Shown: positions 1 through 9,453 of the stretch, piece after piece | How positions within the stretch are numbered: the stretch's first letter is position 1 | Layout: each line of letters begins with the position of its first letter | NCBI RefSeq assembly: GCF_011752565.1 | Contig: NZ_VWXK01000022.1 | Location: forward strand, 36,320 to 100,319 | Origin: Pantoea sp. Ap-967 | GTDB taxonomy: Bacteria > Pseudomonadota > Gammaproteobacteria > Pseudomonadales > Pseudomonadaceae | DNA: 64,000 nucleotides | Direction: 5' to 3' | Made by a program: the position numbers and the translations under genes | Notes under the pieces: model-generated | Databases searched by the model: none | Told to the model about the DNA's origin: nothing | Seen by the model: only the letters and a program-made list of their open reading frames with translations

Positions 1-1108
1 CCTGGAACACGACCTGCATTTCCCGCCGCAGCGGCCGCACTTCCTTCTGGTTCATCCCTTCGAGCTGCTGCCCGTGGAAGCGGATGGCGCCCTGGCTGGA
101 GATCAACCGGAGAATCGCCAGGCCCAGGGTCGACTTGCCCGAGCCCGACTCGCCGACGATGCCCAGCGTCTGCCCCTGGGGCAGGCTGAAGTTGATGCCG
201 TCCACCGCCTTCACATGGTCGACCGTCTTGCGCAGTAGCCCTTTCTTGATCGGGAACCACACTTTCAGGTCATTCACCTCCAGCAGCGGCGCCCCCACCG
301 GGTTATGCGCCGGCAAGCCGCTGGGCTCGGCATTGATCAGCATCTGCGTGTACGGGTGTTGCGGCGCGCTGAACAACGTGGCGCAGTCGGCCTGCTCGAC
401 GATCTGCCCGCGCTGCATCACGCAGACCCGATGGGCGATGCGCCGCACCAGGTTGAGGTCGTGGCTGATCAGCAGCAGCGCCATGCCCAGGCGCGCCTGC
501 AACGCTTTCAGCAGGTCGAGGATCTTCAACTGCACGGTCACGTCCAGCGCCGTGGTCGGCTCGTCGGCAATCAGCAACTCCGGCTCGTTGGCCAGGGCCA
601 TGGCGATCATCACCCGCTGGCGCTGCCCGCCGGACAGCTCATGGGGTAGGGCTTTCAGGCGCTTGTGCGGTTCGGGAATGCCGACCAGCTCCAGCAGCTC
701 CAGGCTGCGCGCGGTGGCTTGCTTGCCGGTCAGGCCCTTGTGCAGCAGCAGGATTTCGTTGATCTGCTTCTCGATGCTGTGCAGCGGGTTCAGCGAGGTC
801 ATCGGTTCCTGGAAGATCATCGCGATGCGGTTGCCGCGAATGCGCTGCATGGCCTTCTCGCTCTGCTGCAGCAGGTCTTTGCCTTCATAAGTGATGCTGC
901 CACTGGGGTGGCGGGCCAGGGGGTAGGGCAGCAGGCGCAGGATCGAGTGGGCGGTCACCGACTTGCCCGAGCCGCTTTCGCCAACCAGGGCCAGGGTTTC
1001 GCCCTTGCGGATGTCGAAGCTGATGCCGTCGACCACCCGGTTGACCTGCTCGCCGGTAACGAACTCCACCGCCAGGTCGCGCACTTCGATCAGGTTCTGT
1101 TCGCTCAT
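1..1108 (-). CDS. nppD: Microcin C/peptidyl-nucleoside ABC transporter, dual ATPase (partial)
   Basis: This is the N-terminal part of a double-ATPase ABC subunit of the YejF/NppD type that powers the importer encoded by the next four genes. Reading down from the ATG at 1108, the first nucleotide-binding domain has Walker A GESGSGKS, a Q-loop QEPMTSLNP, the signature LSGGQRQR and a Walker B ending in DEPTTALD. A second domain starts after about 280 residues, with another GESGSGKS near the window edge. About 369 codons are present of the roughly 530 usual in the family, and the 3' end lies outside the window. It follows nppC after 1 base, so it is translated from the same transcript. The role is by family; the exact substrate is not visible. 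Confidence 0.92.
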   Translation of the reverse strand, partial: MSEQNLIEVRDLAVEFVTGEQVNRVVDGISFDIRKGETLALVGESGSGKSVTAHSILRLLPYPLARHPSGSITYEGKDLLQQSEKAMQRIRGNRIAMIFQEPMTSLNPLHSIEKQINEILLLHKGLTGKQATARSLELLELVGIPEPHKRLKALPHELSGGQRQRVMIAMALANEPELLIADEPTTALDVTVQLKILDLLKALQARLGMALLLISHDLNLVRRIAHRVCVMQRGQIVEQADCATLFSAPQHPYTQMLINAEPSGLPAHNPVGAPLLEVNDLKVWFPIKKGLLRKTVDHVKAVDGINFSLPQGQTLGIVGESGSGKSTLGLAILRLISSQGAIRFHGQQLEGMNQKEVRPLRREMQVVFQ

Positions 1109-1109
1109 A

Positions 1110-2129
1110 TCACTTCCTCGGGTCGAAGGCATCACGGGCCGATTCGCCGATGAACACCAGCAGGCTCAGCATGATCGCCAGCACGGCAAAGGCGCTGATG
1201 CCCAGCCACGGGGCTTGCAGGTTGGATTTGCCCTGGGCCACCAGCTCGCCCAGCGACGGGGCGCCTGGCGGCAGGCCGAAGCCCAGGAAATCCAGTGCGG
1301 TGAGGGTGCCGATGGCACCGGTGAGGATGAAGGGCATGAAGGTCATGGTCGAGATCATGGCGTTGGGCAGGATATGCCGGTACATGATCGCGCCATTGCG
1401 CATCCCCAGGGCGCGGGCGGCGCGCACGTATTCCAGGTTGCGCCCGCGCAGGAACTCGGCGCGCACCACGTCCACCAGGCTCATCCACGAGAACAGCAGC
1501 ATGATCCCCAGCAGCCACCAGAAGTTGGGCTGCACGAAGCTTGCGAGAATGATCAGCAGGTACAGCACCGGCAGCCCCGACCAGATTTCCAGGAAGCGCT
1601 GCCCGGCAAGGTCTACCCAGCCACCGTAGAAGCCCTGCAAGGCACCGGCGATCACGCCGACGATGGAGCTGAGCACGGTGAGGGTCAGGGCGAACAGAAC
1701 CGACACGCGAAAACCATAGATCACCCGCGCCAGCACATCGCGGCCCTGGTCGTCGGTGCCCAGCCAGTTGTCCGCCGAGGGCGGCGCCGGGGCCGGCACA
1801 CGCAGGTCGTAGTTGATGCTCTGGTAGCTGAACGGGATCGGCGCCCACAGCACGAAGCTGTCTTTCTTGGCCAGCAGCTCGCGGATGTAGGGGCTCTTGT
1901 AGTTGGCTTCCAGCGGGAATTCACCGCCAAAGGCCGTTTCCGGGTAGCGCTTGAATGCCGGGAAGTACCACGAACCTTCGTAGCGCACGGCAATGGGCTT
2001 GTCGTTGGCGATCAGCTCCGCGCCCAGGCTCAGCCCGAACAGGATCAGGAACAGCCACAGCGACCACCAGCCACGGCGGTTGGCCTTGAAGCGCTCGAAG
2101 CGCCGGCGGTTGAGAGGGGACAGGGCCAT
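1110..2129 (-). CDS. nppC: ABC transporter inner-membrane permease (YejE/NppC)
   Basis: A 339-residue inner-membrane permease of the BPD_transp_1 family, pairing with NppB to form the channel. It has a cytoplasmic start, a first membrane helix at about residues 21-40 (WWSLWLFLILFGLSLGAEL), then a long periplasmic stretch containing GTDDQGRDVLARVIYGFRVS, which is typical of DppC/YejE proteins, and five further helices. The EAA-type loop contains RAARALGMRNGAIMYRHILP. It sits 1 base from both nppB and nppD, in an operon. Gene order matches the P. aeruginosa nppA1A2BCD operon as I recall it; that system takes up peptidyl nucleoside antibiotics and peptides. Confidence 0.94.
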   Translation of the reverse strand: MALSPLNRRRFERFKANRRGWWSLWLFLILFGLSLGAELIANDKPIAVRYEGSWYFPAFKRYPETAFGGEFPLEANYKSPYIRELLAKKDSFVLWAPIPFSYQSINYDLRVPAPAPPSADNWLGTDDQGRDVLARVIYGFRVSVLFALTLTVLSSIVGVIAGALQGFYGGWVDLAGQRFLEIWSGLPVLYLLIILASFVQPNFWWLLGIMLLFSWMSLVDVVRAEFLRGRNLEYVRAARALGMRNGAIMYRHILPNAMISTMTFMPFILTGAIGTLTALDFLGFGLPPGAPSLGELVAQGKSNLQAPWLGISAFAVLAIMLSLLVFIGESARDAFDPRK

Positions 2130-2130
2130 G

Positions 2131-3204
2131 TCAGTGCTCCCGGCTGGCGAAGTCGATGCGTGGATCGACCAGGGTGTAGGTCAGGTCGCCGATCAGTTTC
2201 ACCACCAGCCCGAGCAGGGTGAAGATGAACAGGGTGCCGAAGACCACCGGGTAATCGCGGTTGATGGCCGCCTCGAAACTCATCAGGCCCAGGCCGTCGA
2301 GGCTGAAAATCACCTCGATCAGCAGCGAACCTGTGAAGAAGATGCCGATGAAGGCCGAAGGGAAACCGGCGATCACCAGCAGCATGGCGTTGCGGAACAC
2401 GTGGCCGTACAGCACCCGCGGCCGGCTCAGGCCCTTGGCCTTGGCGGTTACCACGTACTGCTTGTTGATCTCGTCGAGGAAGCTGTTCTTGGTCAGCAGC
2501 GTCATGGTGGCGAAGTTGCCGATCACCAGTGCGGTGATGGGCAGCACCAGGTGCCAAAAGTAATCCAGCACCTTGCCGGTGTTGGACAGCTCGTCAAAGT
2601 TGTTGGACGTCAGGCCGCGCAGCGGGAACCAGTCGAAGTAACTGCCGCCGGCGAACAGCACGATCAGCAGGATGGCGAACAGGAACGCCGGAATGGCGTA
2701 GCCGACGATGATCGCCGAGCTGGTCCAGACGTCGAAGTGGCTGCCATGGCGCACGGCCTTGGCGATGCCCAGGGGGATCGACACCAGGTACATGATCAGC
2801 GTGCTCCACAGCCCCAGCGAGATCGACACCGGCATCTTCTCCACGATCAGGTCGATGACCTTGGCGTCGCGAAAGAAACTGTCGCCGAAATCCAGCGTGG
2901 CGTAGTTCTTGATCATGATCCACAGCCGCTCGGGCGCCGACTTGTCGAAGCCGTACATGTGCTCGATTTCGGCGATCAGTGCCGGGTCCAGGCCCTGTGC
3001 GCCACGGTAGTTGGAGCCGGCCACGGACACCTCGGCGCCGCCGCCGGCAATGCGGCTGGTGGCGCCTTCGAAGCCTTCGAGCTTGGCGATCATCTGTTCC
3101 ACCGGGCCGCCGGGGGCGGCCTGGACGATGATGAAGTTGATTATCAGGATGCCGAACAGGGTCGGGATGATCAGCAGCAGGCGGCGCAGGATATAGGCCA
3201 GCAT
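2131..3204 (-). CDS. nppB: ABC transporter inner-membrane permease (YejB/NppB)
   Basis: A 357-residue permease of the DppB/YejB type. It begins with MLAYILRRLLLIIPTLFGI, the usual first helix of this family, followed by a long periplasmic insert (about residues 40-130), as in YejB proteins. Five further helices follow, with a coupling loop containing TAKAKGLSRPRVLYGHVFRN. It lies between the binding protein nppA2 (1-base gap) and nppC (1-base gap), so all five genes are one transcriptional unit. Role: half of the transmembrane channel for peptide-like solutes. Confidence 0.94.
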   Translation of the reverse strand: MLAYILRRLLLIIPTLFGILIINFIIVQAAPGGPVEQMIAKLEGFEGATSRIAGGGAEVSVAGSNYRGAQGLDPALIAEIEHMYGFDKSAPERLWIMIKNYATLDFGDSFFRDAKVIDLIVEKMPVSISLGLWSTLIMYLVSIPLGIAKAVRHGSHFDVWTSSAIIVGYAIPAFLFAILLIVLFAGGSYFDWFPLRGLTSNNFDELSNTGKVLDYFWHLVLPITALVIGNFATMTLLTKNSFLDEINKQYVVTAKAKGLSRPRVLYGHVFRNAMLLVIAGFPSAFIGIFFTGSLLIEVIFSLDGLGLMSFEAAINRDYPVVFGTLFIFTLLGLVVKLIGDLTYTLVDPRIDFASREH

Positions 3205-3205
3205 G

Positions 3206-5032
3206 TCATTGGGCCTCTTGCGCAGGCGGTTGGCTGACCGCCGGCGTTACACCGGGCTTGATCCACCAGGTATCGATGCCGACGTCGTACTTGGGTGACA
3301 CCTTCGGGTGGCCGATGTGGTTCCAGTAGGCCACGCGCCAGGTCTTGATGTGCCAGTTGGGGATCACGTAGTACCCCCACAGCAGCACGCGGTCCAGCGC
3401 CCGGCAGTGGTCGATCAGGCTCTGGCGTGAGTCGGCGTTGATCAGCTCTTCCACCAACTGGTCGATGGCCGGGTCGCGCAGGCCGATGAAGTTGCGGCTG
3501 CCGGGGTTGTCGGCGGCGGCGCTGCTCCAGTATTCACGCTGCTCGTTGCCGGGCGAGTTGGACTGGGCGAAGCCGCCGACGATCATGTCGTAGTCGCGCG
3601 AGCGCAGGCGGGTGATGTACTGGGAAACGTCGACGCGGCGAATGTTCAGGTCAATGCCAAGGTCGGCGAGGTTGCGCTTGAACGGCAGCAGAATGCGCTC
3701 GAACTCGGTTTGCGCCAGCAGGAATTCGATCACCACCGGCTTGCCCTGGGCATCGACCATCTTGTCGTCGACGATCTTCCAGCCCGCTTCCTGCAGCAGC
3801 TTGTAGGCCTTGCGCTGTTGCTCGCGGATCATCCCGCTGGCGTCGCTGACCGGGTTGTGGAAGGCCTCGGTGAAGGCCTGCTCGGGGATCTTGCCGCGCA
3901 GCGGTTCGAGGATTTTCAGCTCGCTGGCGCTGGGCAGGCCGTGGGCGGCCATTTCAGAGTTTTCGAAATAGCTGCCGGTACGGGTGTAGGCGCCGTTGAA
4001 CAGCTGCTTGTTGGTCCATTCGTAGTCCAGCAGCTGGCTCAGGGCCTCGCGCACGCGCACGTCCTGGAACAGGGGGCGGCGGATGTTGAAGACGAAGCCC
4101 TGCATGCCGGTGGGGTTGCCGTTGGGCAACTCTTCCTTGATCAGGCGGCCCTCGCGCACCGCCGGCACGTTGTAGGCGGTGGCCCAGTTCTTCGCGCTGA
4201 CTTCCAGGGCATAGTCGAAAGCGCCGGCCTTCAAGGCTTCCAGGGCGACGGCGGTGTCGCGGTAGGAGTCGAAGGTCATGGCATCGAAGTTGTAGAAGCC
4301 GCGGTTGATCGGCAGGTCCTTGGCCCAGTAGTCCTTGACCCGCTCGTAGCGGATGGTGCGCCCGGCCTTGACCTCGGCCACCTTGTACGGGCCGCTGCCC
4401 AACGGGATTTCCAGGTTGCCGCGGTTGAACTCGCGGTTTTCATACCAGTGCTTGGGCAGCACCGGCAGTTGGCCAAGAATCAGCGGCAGTTCGCGGTTGT
4501 TCTTGTGCTTGAACCTGAACAGCACCCGCAGCGGGTCTTCAGCGACCGCTTCGGCGACATCGCCGTAGTATTGGCGGTACAGCGGCGCGCCGTCCTTGAT
4601 CAGGGCGTTGAAGGTGAACACCACGTCTTCGGCGCGTATCGGGTGGCCATCATGAAAGCGCGCTTCGGGGCGCAGGTAGAAACGCACCCAGCTGTTGTCG
4701 GGGGCTTTTTCGATCTTGCCGGCGACCAGGCCGTACTCGGTGAACGGCTCGTCCTGGCTTTGGCGCATCAGGGTGTCGTAGATGATGCTGACGTTGTCGG
4801 CCGAGACGCCCTTGTTGATGAACGGGTTGAGGCTGTCGAAGCCGCCGAAGCTGGACTGGCGAAAGGTGCCGCCCTTGGGCGCGTCGGGGTTCACGTAGTC
4901 GAAGTGCTTGAAGTCGGCCGGGTATTTCGGTGGCTCGTCATAGAGCGTCAGCGCGTGTTGCGGCGCGGCCAGCGCGGGCAGGCTCAGGCAGGCGAACAGC
5001 AGGCTGCAGGCCAGGCGATGCGTTGGCTTCAT
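3206..5032 (-). CDS. nppA2: Periplasmic solute-binding protein, second copy (NppA2/YejA-like)
   Basis: A 608-residue extracellular solute-binding protein of family 5 (SBP_bac_5). It has a Sec signal peptide (MKPTHRLACSLLFACLSLPALAA) and then the YejA-like opening FDYVNPDAPKGGTFR. The open frame continues upstream through the neighbouring gene, but the ATG at 5032 is the right start. It directly precedes the signal peptide and overlaps the stop of the upstream nppA1 by 4 bases, suggesting translational coupling. It captures the substrate in the periplasm and hands it to NppB/NppC. It is clearly paralogous to the preceding gene, sharing NGNPTGMQGFVFNIRRPLFQ-like segments. Confidence 0.93.
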   Translation of the reverse strand: MKPTHRLACSLLFACLSLPALAAPQHALTLYDEPPKYPADFKHFDYVNPDAPKGGTFRQSSFGGFDSLNPFINKGVSADNVSIIYDTLMRQSQDEPFTEYGLVAGKIEKAPDNSWVRFYLRPEARFHDGHPIRAEDVVFTFNALIKDGAPLYRQYYGDVAEAVAEDPLRVLFRFKHKNNRELPLILGQLPVLPKHWYENREFNRGNLEIPLGSGPYKVAEVKAGRTIRYERVKDYWAKDLPINRGFYNFDAMTFDSYRDTAVALEALKAGAFDYALEVSAKNWATAYNVPAVREGRLIKEELPNGNPTGMQGFVFNIRRPLFQDVRVREALSQLLDYEWTNKQLFNGAYTRTGSYFENSEMAAHGLPSASELKILEPLRGKIPEQAFTEAFHNPVSDASGMIREQQRKAYKLLQEAGWKIVDDKMVDAQGKPVVIEFLLAQTEFERILLPFKRNLADLGIDLNIRRVDVSQYITRLRSRDYDMIVGGFAQSNSPGNEQREYWSSAAADNPGSRNFIGLRDPAIDQLVEELINADSRQSLIDHCRALDRVLLWGYYVIPNWHIKTWRVAYWNHIGHPKVSPKYDVGIDTWWIKPGVTPAVSQPPAQEAQ

Positions 5033-6858
5033 TGGGCTTTCTCCGAAGGCTTTATCCACCAGCTGTTCAGCCCCAGGGTGTAGGGCGGCGTGGTGACGAA
5101 GGCGAACCGGTTGCGGTAGGCCAGGCGATGGTTGTCGAGGTACCAGTTGGGGATCATGTAGTACTGCCATGAAAGCACGCGGTCCAGGGCGCGGGCGGCG
5201 GCGACCTGGTCGTCGCGGGTGCGCGCGGCGAGCAAGGTGTCGAGCAGGTGGTCGACCACCGGGTCCTTGACCCCAGCATAGTTCTTGCTGCCTTTGATGG
5301 CGGCCTGGCTTGAGTGGAAGTACAGCCATTGCTCAAGGCCCGGGCTCAGCGTCTGGTTCAGGGTCATCAGGATCATGTCGAAGTCGAATTGGTCCAGGCG
5401 TTGTTTGTACTGGGCGCGGTCCACGGTGCGCAAGCGCGCATCGATGCCGATGCTGGCCAGATTTTCGACATAAGGTTGCAGGATGCGTTCGAGGCTGGGG
5501 TTCACCAGCAGCAGCTCCAGGCGCAGTTGCTGGCCCTTGGCGTCGACCAGGCGCTGGCCGTCGAGCTTCCAGCCGGCCTGGTTGAGCAGGCCCAGGGCCT
5601 GGCGCAGGGTTTGCCGGCCGATACCGCGCCCGTCGGTGTGGCTGACCTGGTAGGGCTGGGTGAACAGCTGGTCGGGCAGCTGGTCGCGAAACGGTGCCAG
5701 CAGCAGCCATTCCTTGCCGGTGGGCAGGCCGGAGGCGGCGAACTCGCTGTTGGGGTAATAGCTGGTCGCGCGGCGGTAGGCGCTGCTGAACAGCGCCCGG
5801 TTGGTCCACTCGAAGTCGAGCATCAGGCCCAGCGCCTGGCGTACCCGGGGGTCGCTGAAGGTGGCCCGCCGGCTGTTCATGAACAGGCCCTGGGTTTGCG
5901 TGGGGATCTGGTGCGGGATCTGCGCCTTGATCACCTGGCCACGGCGCACGGCCGGGAAGTTGTAGCCGTTGGCCCAGTTCTTCGCCTGGTGCTCGATGTA
6001 GATGTCGAACTCGCCAGCCTTGAAGGCTTCGAAGGCCACGGTGGCATCGCGGTAGAACTCGTATTCGACGCGGTTGAAGTTGTACTTGCCACGGTTTACC
6101 GGCAAGTCCTTGCCCCAGTAGTTCTTCACCCGCTCGAACACCAGGCGCCGGCCCGGCTCTACCTGGGTGATGCGGTACGGCCCGCTGCCCAGGGGCGGCT
6201 CGAAGGTGGTGGCCTCGAAGTCGCGCTTCTGCCAGTAATGCTTGGGCAGTACCGGCATCTCGCCCAGGCGCAGGATCAGCAGCGGGTTGCCGGCGCGTTT
6301 GAACACGAAGCGGATGCGCAGCGGGCCGAGCACATTGACGCGCTGCACTTCCTGCAGGTTGGTGCGGTAGATCGGGTGGCCCTGCTTGAGCAAGGTGCGG
6401 TAGGTGAACGCAACGTCCGCGGCGGTGATCGGCGTGCCGTCATGCCAGCGCGCTTCCGGGCGCAGGTTGAACACCACCCAGCTGCGGTCCTCGCTGTATT
6501 CCACGCTGCGGGCAATCAGGCCGTAGCTGGAGGTGGGCTCATCACCGGAGGGGTCGTACTGGCCGGTGCCGACCATCAGCGTTTCGTTCAGCTCGCTGAC
6601 GCCGTATTGCAGGAAGTTCGGCGTGGTGACGGGGCTGGTGCCCTTGAAGGTGTAGGGGTTGAGCGTGTCGAAGGTGCCGAACGCCATCGCCCGCAAGGTG
6701 CCGCCCTTGGGCGCTTGCGGGTTGACCCAGTCGAAGTGGGTGAAGGTGGCTGGGTACTTGAGCGTGCCGAACTGCGCGTATCCGTGGCTTTCGCTCACCA
6801 TCGCGACGGCGGGGAAGCTCAAGGCCAGGCTGAGGGTCAGCAGGAGGGGACGTATCAA
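5029..6858 (-). CDS. nppA1: Periplasmic solute-binding protein, first copy (NppA1/YejA-like)
   Basis: A 609-residue SBP_bac_5 periplasmic binding protein and the first gene of the importer operon. The signal peptide is MIRPLLLTLSLALSFPAVAM. The mature part opens with FDWVNPQAPKGGTLRAM, parallel to the paralog downstream. Both copies keep the family motif LGSGPY and the C-terminal YYMIPNWY / YYVIPNWH segment, so both look functional. Having two binding proteins for one channel usually widens substrate range. The operon promoter must lie in 6859-6964, but no clear sigma-70 boxes stand out there. Confidence 0.93.
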   Translation of the reverse strand: MIRPLLLTLSLALSFPAVAMVSESHGYAQFGTLKYPATFTHFDWVNPQAPKGGTLRAMAFGTFDTLNPYTFKGTSPVTTPNFLQYGVSELNETLMVGTGQYDPSGDEPTSSYGLIARSVEYSEDRSWVVFNLRPEARWHDGTPITAADVAFTYRTLLKQGHPIYRTNLQEVQRVNVLGPLRIRFVFKRAGNPLLILRLGEMPVLPKHYWQKRDFEATTFEPPLGSGPYRITQVEPGRRLVFERVKNYWGKDLPVNRGKYNFNRVEYEFYRDATVAFEAFKAGEFDIYIEHQAKNWANGYNFPAVRRGQVIKAQIPHQIPTQTQGLFMNSRRATFSDPRVRQALGLMLDFEWTNRALFSSAYRRATSYYPNSEFAASGLPTGKEWLLLAPFRDQLPDQLFTQPYQVSHTDGRGIGRQTLRQALGLLNQAGWKLDGQRLVDAKGQQLRLELLLVNPSLERILQPYVENLASIGIDARLRTVDRAQYKQRLDQFDFDMILMTLNQTLSPGLEQWLYFHSSQAAIKGSKNYAGVKDPVVDHLLDTLLAARTRDDQVAAARALDRVLSWQYYMIPNWYLDNHRLAYRNRFAFVTTPPYTLGLNSWWIKPSEKAQ

Positions 6859-6964
6859 GTCGGCATCCGATCCAGGGGCGTTGGGCTTGGGTCGGGGTAC
6901 AGTAACAGCTTGGTGGGGTTGGAAAAAGAGGCGCTTTGGGGGAAGTCGAGTGAGGTTTTTTCAG

Positions 6965-7039
6965 GCCCATTCGCGGGACAAGCCCGCTCCTACAGGTAGC
7001 TTCAACCTCTGTAGGAGCGGGCTTGTCCCGCGAATGGGC
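6965..7039. repeat. REP-type inverted repeat (type A), probable terminator
   Basis: Two perfect 31-base arms (6965-6995 and 7009-7039) separated by 13 bases. The core reads CGCGGGACAAGCCCGCTCC, the common P. putida-group REP sequence. It lies just after the 3' end of mltD and upstream of the nppA1 start, so it probably ends the mltD transcript. Each arm also contains a smaller palindrome (GCGGG...CCCGC). Confidence 0.85.
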
Positions 7040-7063
7040 TGCAAGGCAGCCCCAGGGCGCCTA

Positions 7064-8488
7064 TCAATGCGACAGGTAAACGGTCAGGGTCTGGCCTGGC
7101 TTGAGTGCATGGCCGCTGCGCGGGTTCCAGCGCTTGAGGTGTTGCATCTCGACGTTGAAACGTTTGGCTACAAGATAAAGCGAATCACCCTTGCGTACCT
7201 TGTACTGGGTGGAGCGCTTGCCCGCCGCCGCCACGCGGTTGCCGGCGGCGCTCGGTGCACTGCCGCCGCGCAGGGCCAGTACCTGGCCGGCCTTGACACG
7301 GTTGCCCGGCAGCTTGTTCCAGCGTTGGATGTCCTTCACCGACACCCGGTTGGCCTGGGCAATGCTGCTCAGGTTGTCGCCACGCTTGACCCGGTAGCTG
7401 CGCGCTGCCGGCGCCTTGCCTTCGGCCACGGCAGCGGCGAACACGGCCTTGTTCGGCTGCAGGCTCACCAATTGCTCGGGTTTGAGGTTGGACAAGCTGT
7501 TGCTCAGCAGTTGCGCCTTGGCGGTGGGCACCAGCAGTTGCTTGGGCCCATCCACGGTCATGCGCTTCTTGAACGCCGGGTTCAGTTGCAGCAGTTCGTC
7601 TTCGTCGATGTTGGCGAAGGCCGCCACGCGCGACAGGTCGAGGCGGTCGTTGATGGCCACCGCCTCGAAATAGGGTTCGTTGGCAATTGGGGTCAGGTTC
7701 ACGCCGTAGGCATCTGGCGTGGACACCACCTGCGACAGGGCCAGCAGCTTGGGCACGTAGTCGCGGGTTTCCTGGGGCAGCGGCAGGTTCCAGTAATCGG
7801 TCGGCAGGCCGAGCTTTTCATTGCGCTCCATGGCGCGGCTGACGGTGCCTTCACCGGCGTTGTAGGCAGCCAGGGCCAGCAGCCAGTCGCCGTTGAACAT
7901 GTCGTGCAGGCGGGTCAGGTAGTCCAGCGCGGCGTTGGTCGAGGCGGTGATGTCGCGACGGCCATCGTAGAAGTTGGTTTGCCGCAGGTTGAAGTGGCGG
8001 CCGGTGGCGGGCATGAACTGCCACATCCCCGCCGCGCTTGCCCGCGAATAGGCCATTGGGTTGTAGGCACTTTCGATGGCGGGCAGCAGCGCCAGCTCCA
8101 GCGGCATGTCCCGTTCTTCAAGGCGCTCGACAATATAGTGCAGGTAGAGGCTGCCGCGTTCGCCGGCATTTTCCAGGAATGACGGGTTGCTGGCGAACCA
8201 CAGGCGCTGCTGCTCGATGCGCGGGTTGACGTCGATGCTGTCTTGCAGGGCAAAGCCCCTGCGCATGCGCTCCCACACGTCCTGCGGCGGTTCGGCCGGC
8301 TTCACCGCCAGCGGCGAAGGCTTGTGCTTGATCCGCGCCTGGTAGGTATGCGCGCGAACGCTGTCGGCTTCGTCGACCTGACGGGTGCTCTGGCAGCCCA
8401 CCAGGGTGGCGGCCAGCGCCAGCGCACTGATTTGGGCCAGGCGCGTCAGGGCGACTGAATGAGCGGTTCTGCGGCTACGGGAAGACAT
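7064..8488 (-). CDS. mltD: Membrane-bound lytic murein transglycosylase D
   Basis: A 474-residue lipoprotein that cleaves peptidoglycan to 1,6-anhydro-muropeptides in the periplasm. The lipobox is ALAATLVGC (Cys about 32). The SLT domain has the catalytic Glu in PAIESAYNPMAYS, followed by AAGMWQFMPATGR and the YNAGEG motif. Two LysM cell-wall-binding repeats lie at the C terminus (YRVKRGDNLSSIA and YKVRKGDSLYLVA). The start at 8488 (MSSRSRR) gives a normal lipoprotein signal; a longer frame begins at 8512 with an unlikely Pro-rich leader. It is adjacent to gloB on the same strand with a 100-base gap, the order recalled in other pseudomonads. Confidence 0.95.
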   Translation of the reverse strand: MSSRSRRTAHSVALTRLAQISALALAATLVGCQSTRQVDEADSVRAHTYQARIKHKPSPLAVKPAEPPQDVWERMRRGFALQDSIDVNPRIEQQRLWFASNPSFLENAGERGSLYLHYIVERLEERDMPLELALLPAIESAYNPMAYSRASAAGMWQFMPATGRHFNLRQTNFYDGRRDITASTNAALDYLTRLHDMFNGDWLLALAAYNAGEGTVSRAMERNEKLGLPTDYWNLPLPQETRDYVPKLLALSQVVSTPDAYGVNLTPIANEPYFEAVAINDRLDLSRVAAFANIDEDELLQLNPAFKKRMTVDGPKQLLVPTAKAQLLSNSLSNLKPEQLVSLQPNKAVFAAAVAEGKAPAARSYRVKRGDNLSSIAQANRVSVKDIQRWNKLPGNRVKAGQVLALRGGSAPSAAGNRVAAAGKRSTQYKVRKGDSLYLVAKRFNVEMQHLKRWNPRSGHALKPGQTLTVYLSH

Positions 8489-8588
8489 CGGCGGGCAGGG
8501 GGGTCCGGGCAAAAAATTTCGGCGATTCTAGGAACCGCACCCGCCTGGGTCAACCGTTGTCAGCCCTCTGCGATATATCTTGAGGTTA

Positions 8589-9368
8589 TCAGAAGGTGTC
8601 TTTCCAAGACCTCAAAGCAGCAAAAACAGCGACCTGCGAGTCGTTTGGCTGGCCCTTCCATTCGTCTGCTTTTTGTTTAACTAATGTTTCAGAAGTACGC
8701 AGGAAGGGGTTGGTCTGGCGCTCCAGGCCAATCGTTGATGGCAAGGTGATGCGATTGTCGGCGCGCAGCCGGGTAACGTCCTCGAAACGCTGCAGGACGT
8801 GCGGGTTAGAGGGCTCCACCGCCTTGGCGAAGCGCAGGTTGCTCAAGGTGTATTCGTGGGCGCAGTACACCTCGGTGTGCGCGGGCAGCGCGGCCAGGCG
8901 GGCGAGGGCCGGCTGCATCTGCTCGGGCGTGCCTTCGAACATGCGCCCGCAGCCGGCGGCGAACAGGGTATCGCCGCTGAACAGCACGGGTGTTGCGGGT
9001 TGATCGCTGTAGAAGGCAATGTGCCCCAGGGTGTGCCCAGGCACCGCCAGCACCTGGAAGTCGACGCCCAGCACGTTGACCCGGTCGCCGTCGTCCAGGG
9101 CTTGGTCGCGGCCTGGGATGCGCTCGTGGGCCGGGCCCAGCACCCGTGCGCCGCTCAGGTGCTTGAGGCGTTCCACGCCGCCGACATGGTCGTTGTGGTG
9201 GTGGGTCACCAGGATGGTTTCCAGCGCCCAGCCCGGGTGGGCCGCCAGCCAGGCTTCCACCGGGCCGGCATCGCCCGGGTCGACCACCGCGCAGCGGCGT
9301 TTGGCAGTATCCTGTAACAACCAGATGTAGTTGTCGGAGAAAGCGGGGAGAGCGTCGATCTGTATCAT
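8589..9368 (-). CDS. gloB: Hydroxyacylglutathione hydrolase (glyoxalase II)
   Basis: A 259-residue metallo-beta-lactamase-fold enzyme that hydrolyses S-D-lactoylglutathione to D-lactate and glutathione, the second step of methylglyoxal detoxification. The binuclear metal motif is THHHNDHVGG. Further ligands are His in PGHTLGHIA, Asp in LFSGDTLFAAGCGRMFEG and His in YCAHEYTLSNLRFA. The C-terminal NPFLRTSE segment is typical of GloB. Length is normal. It is divergent from the methyltransferase gene at 9454, with an 85-base shared promoter region. Confidence 0.97.
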   Translation of the reverse strand: MIQIDALPAFSDNYIWLLQDTAKRRCAVVDPGDAGPVEAWLAAHPGWALETILVTHHHNDHVGGVERLKHLSGARVLGPAHERIPGRDQALDDGDRVNVLGVDFQVLAVPGHTLGHIAFYSDQPATPVLFSGDTLFAAGCGRMFEGTPEQMQPALARLAALPAHTEVYCAHEYTLSNLRFAKAVEPSNPHVLQRFEDVTRLRADNRITLPSTIGLERQTNPFLRTSETLVKQKADEWKGQPNDSQVAVFAALRSWKDTF

Positions 9369-9453
9369 GGTGCGGATCCGTATCGCCTAGCGTGGCACAT
9401 GAAGGCATCTTAGCCGCGATGGCGCGGTGAATGAACCTTCGAGGGAGAGCGCA

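Noticed and set aside
5314..6999. Long plus-strand open frame of 561 codons across nppA1
   Set aside because: It is antisense to a clear binding-protein gene with a signal peptide and family motifs. Its composition (Ala/Gly/Gln/Val-rich, no motifs) is typical of shadows in GC-rich DNA.
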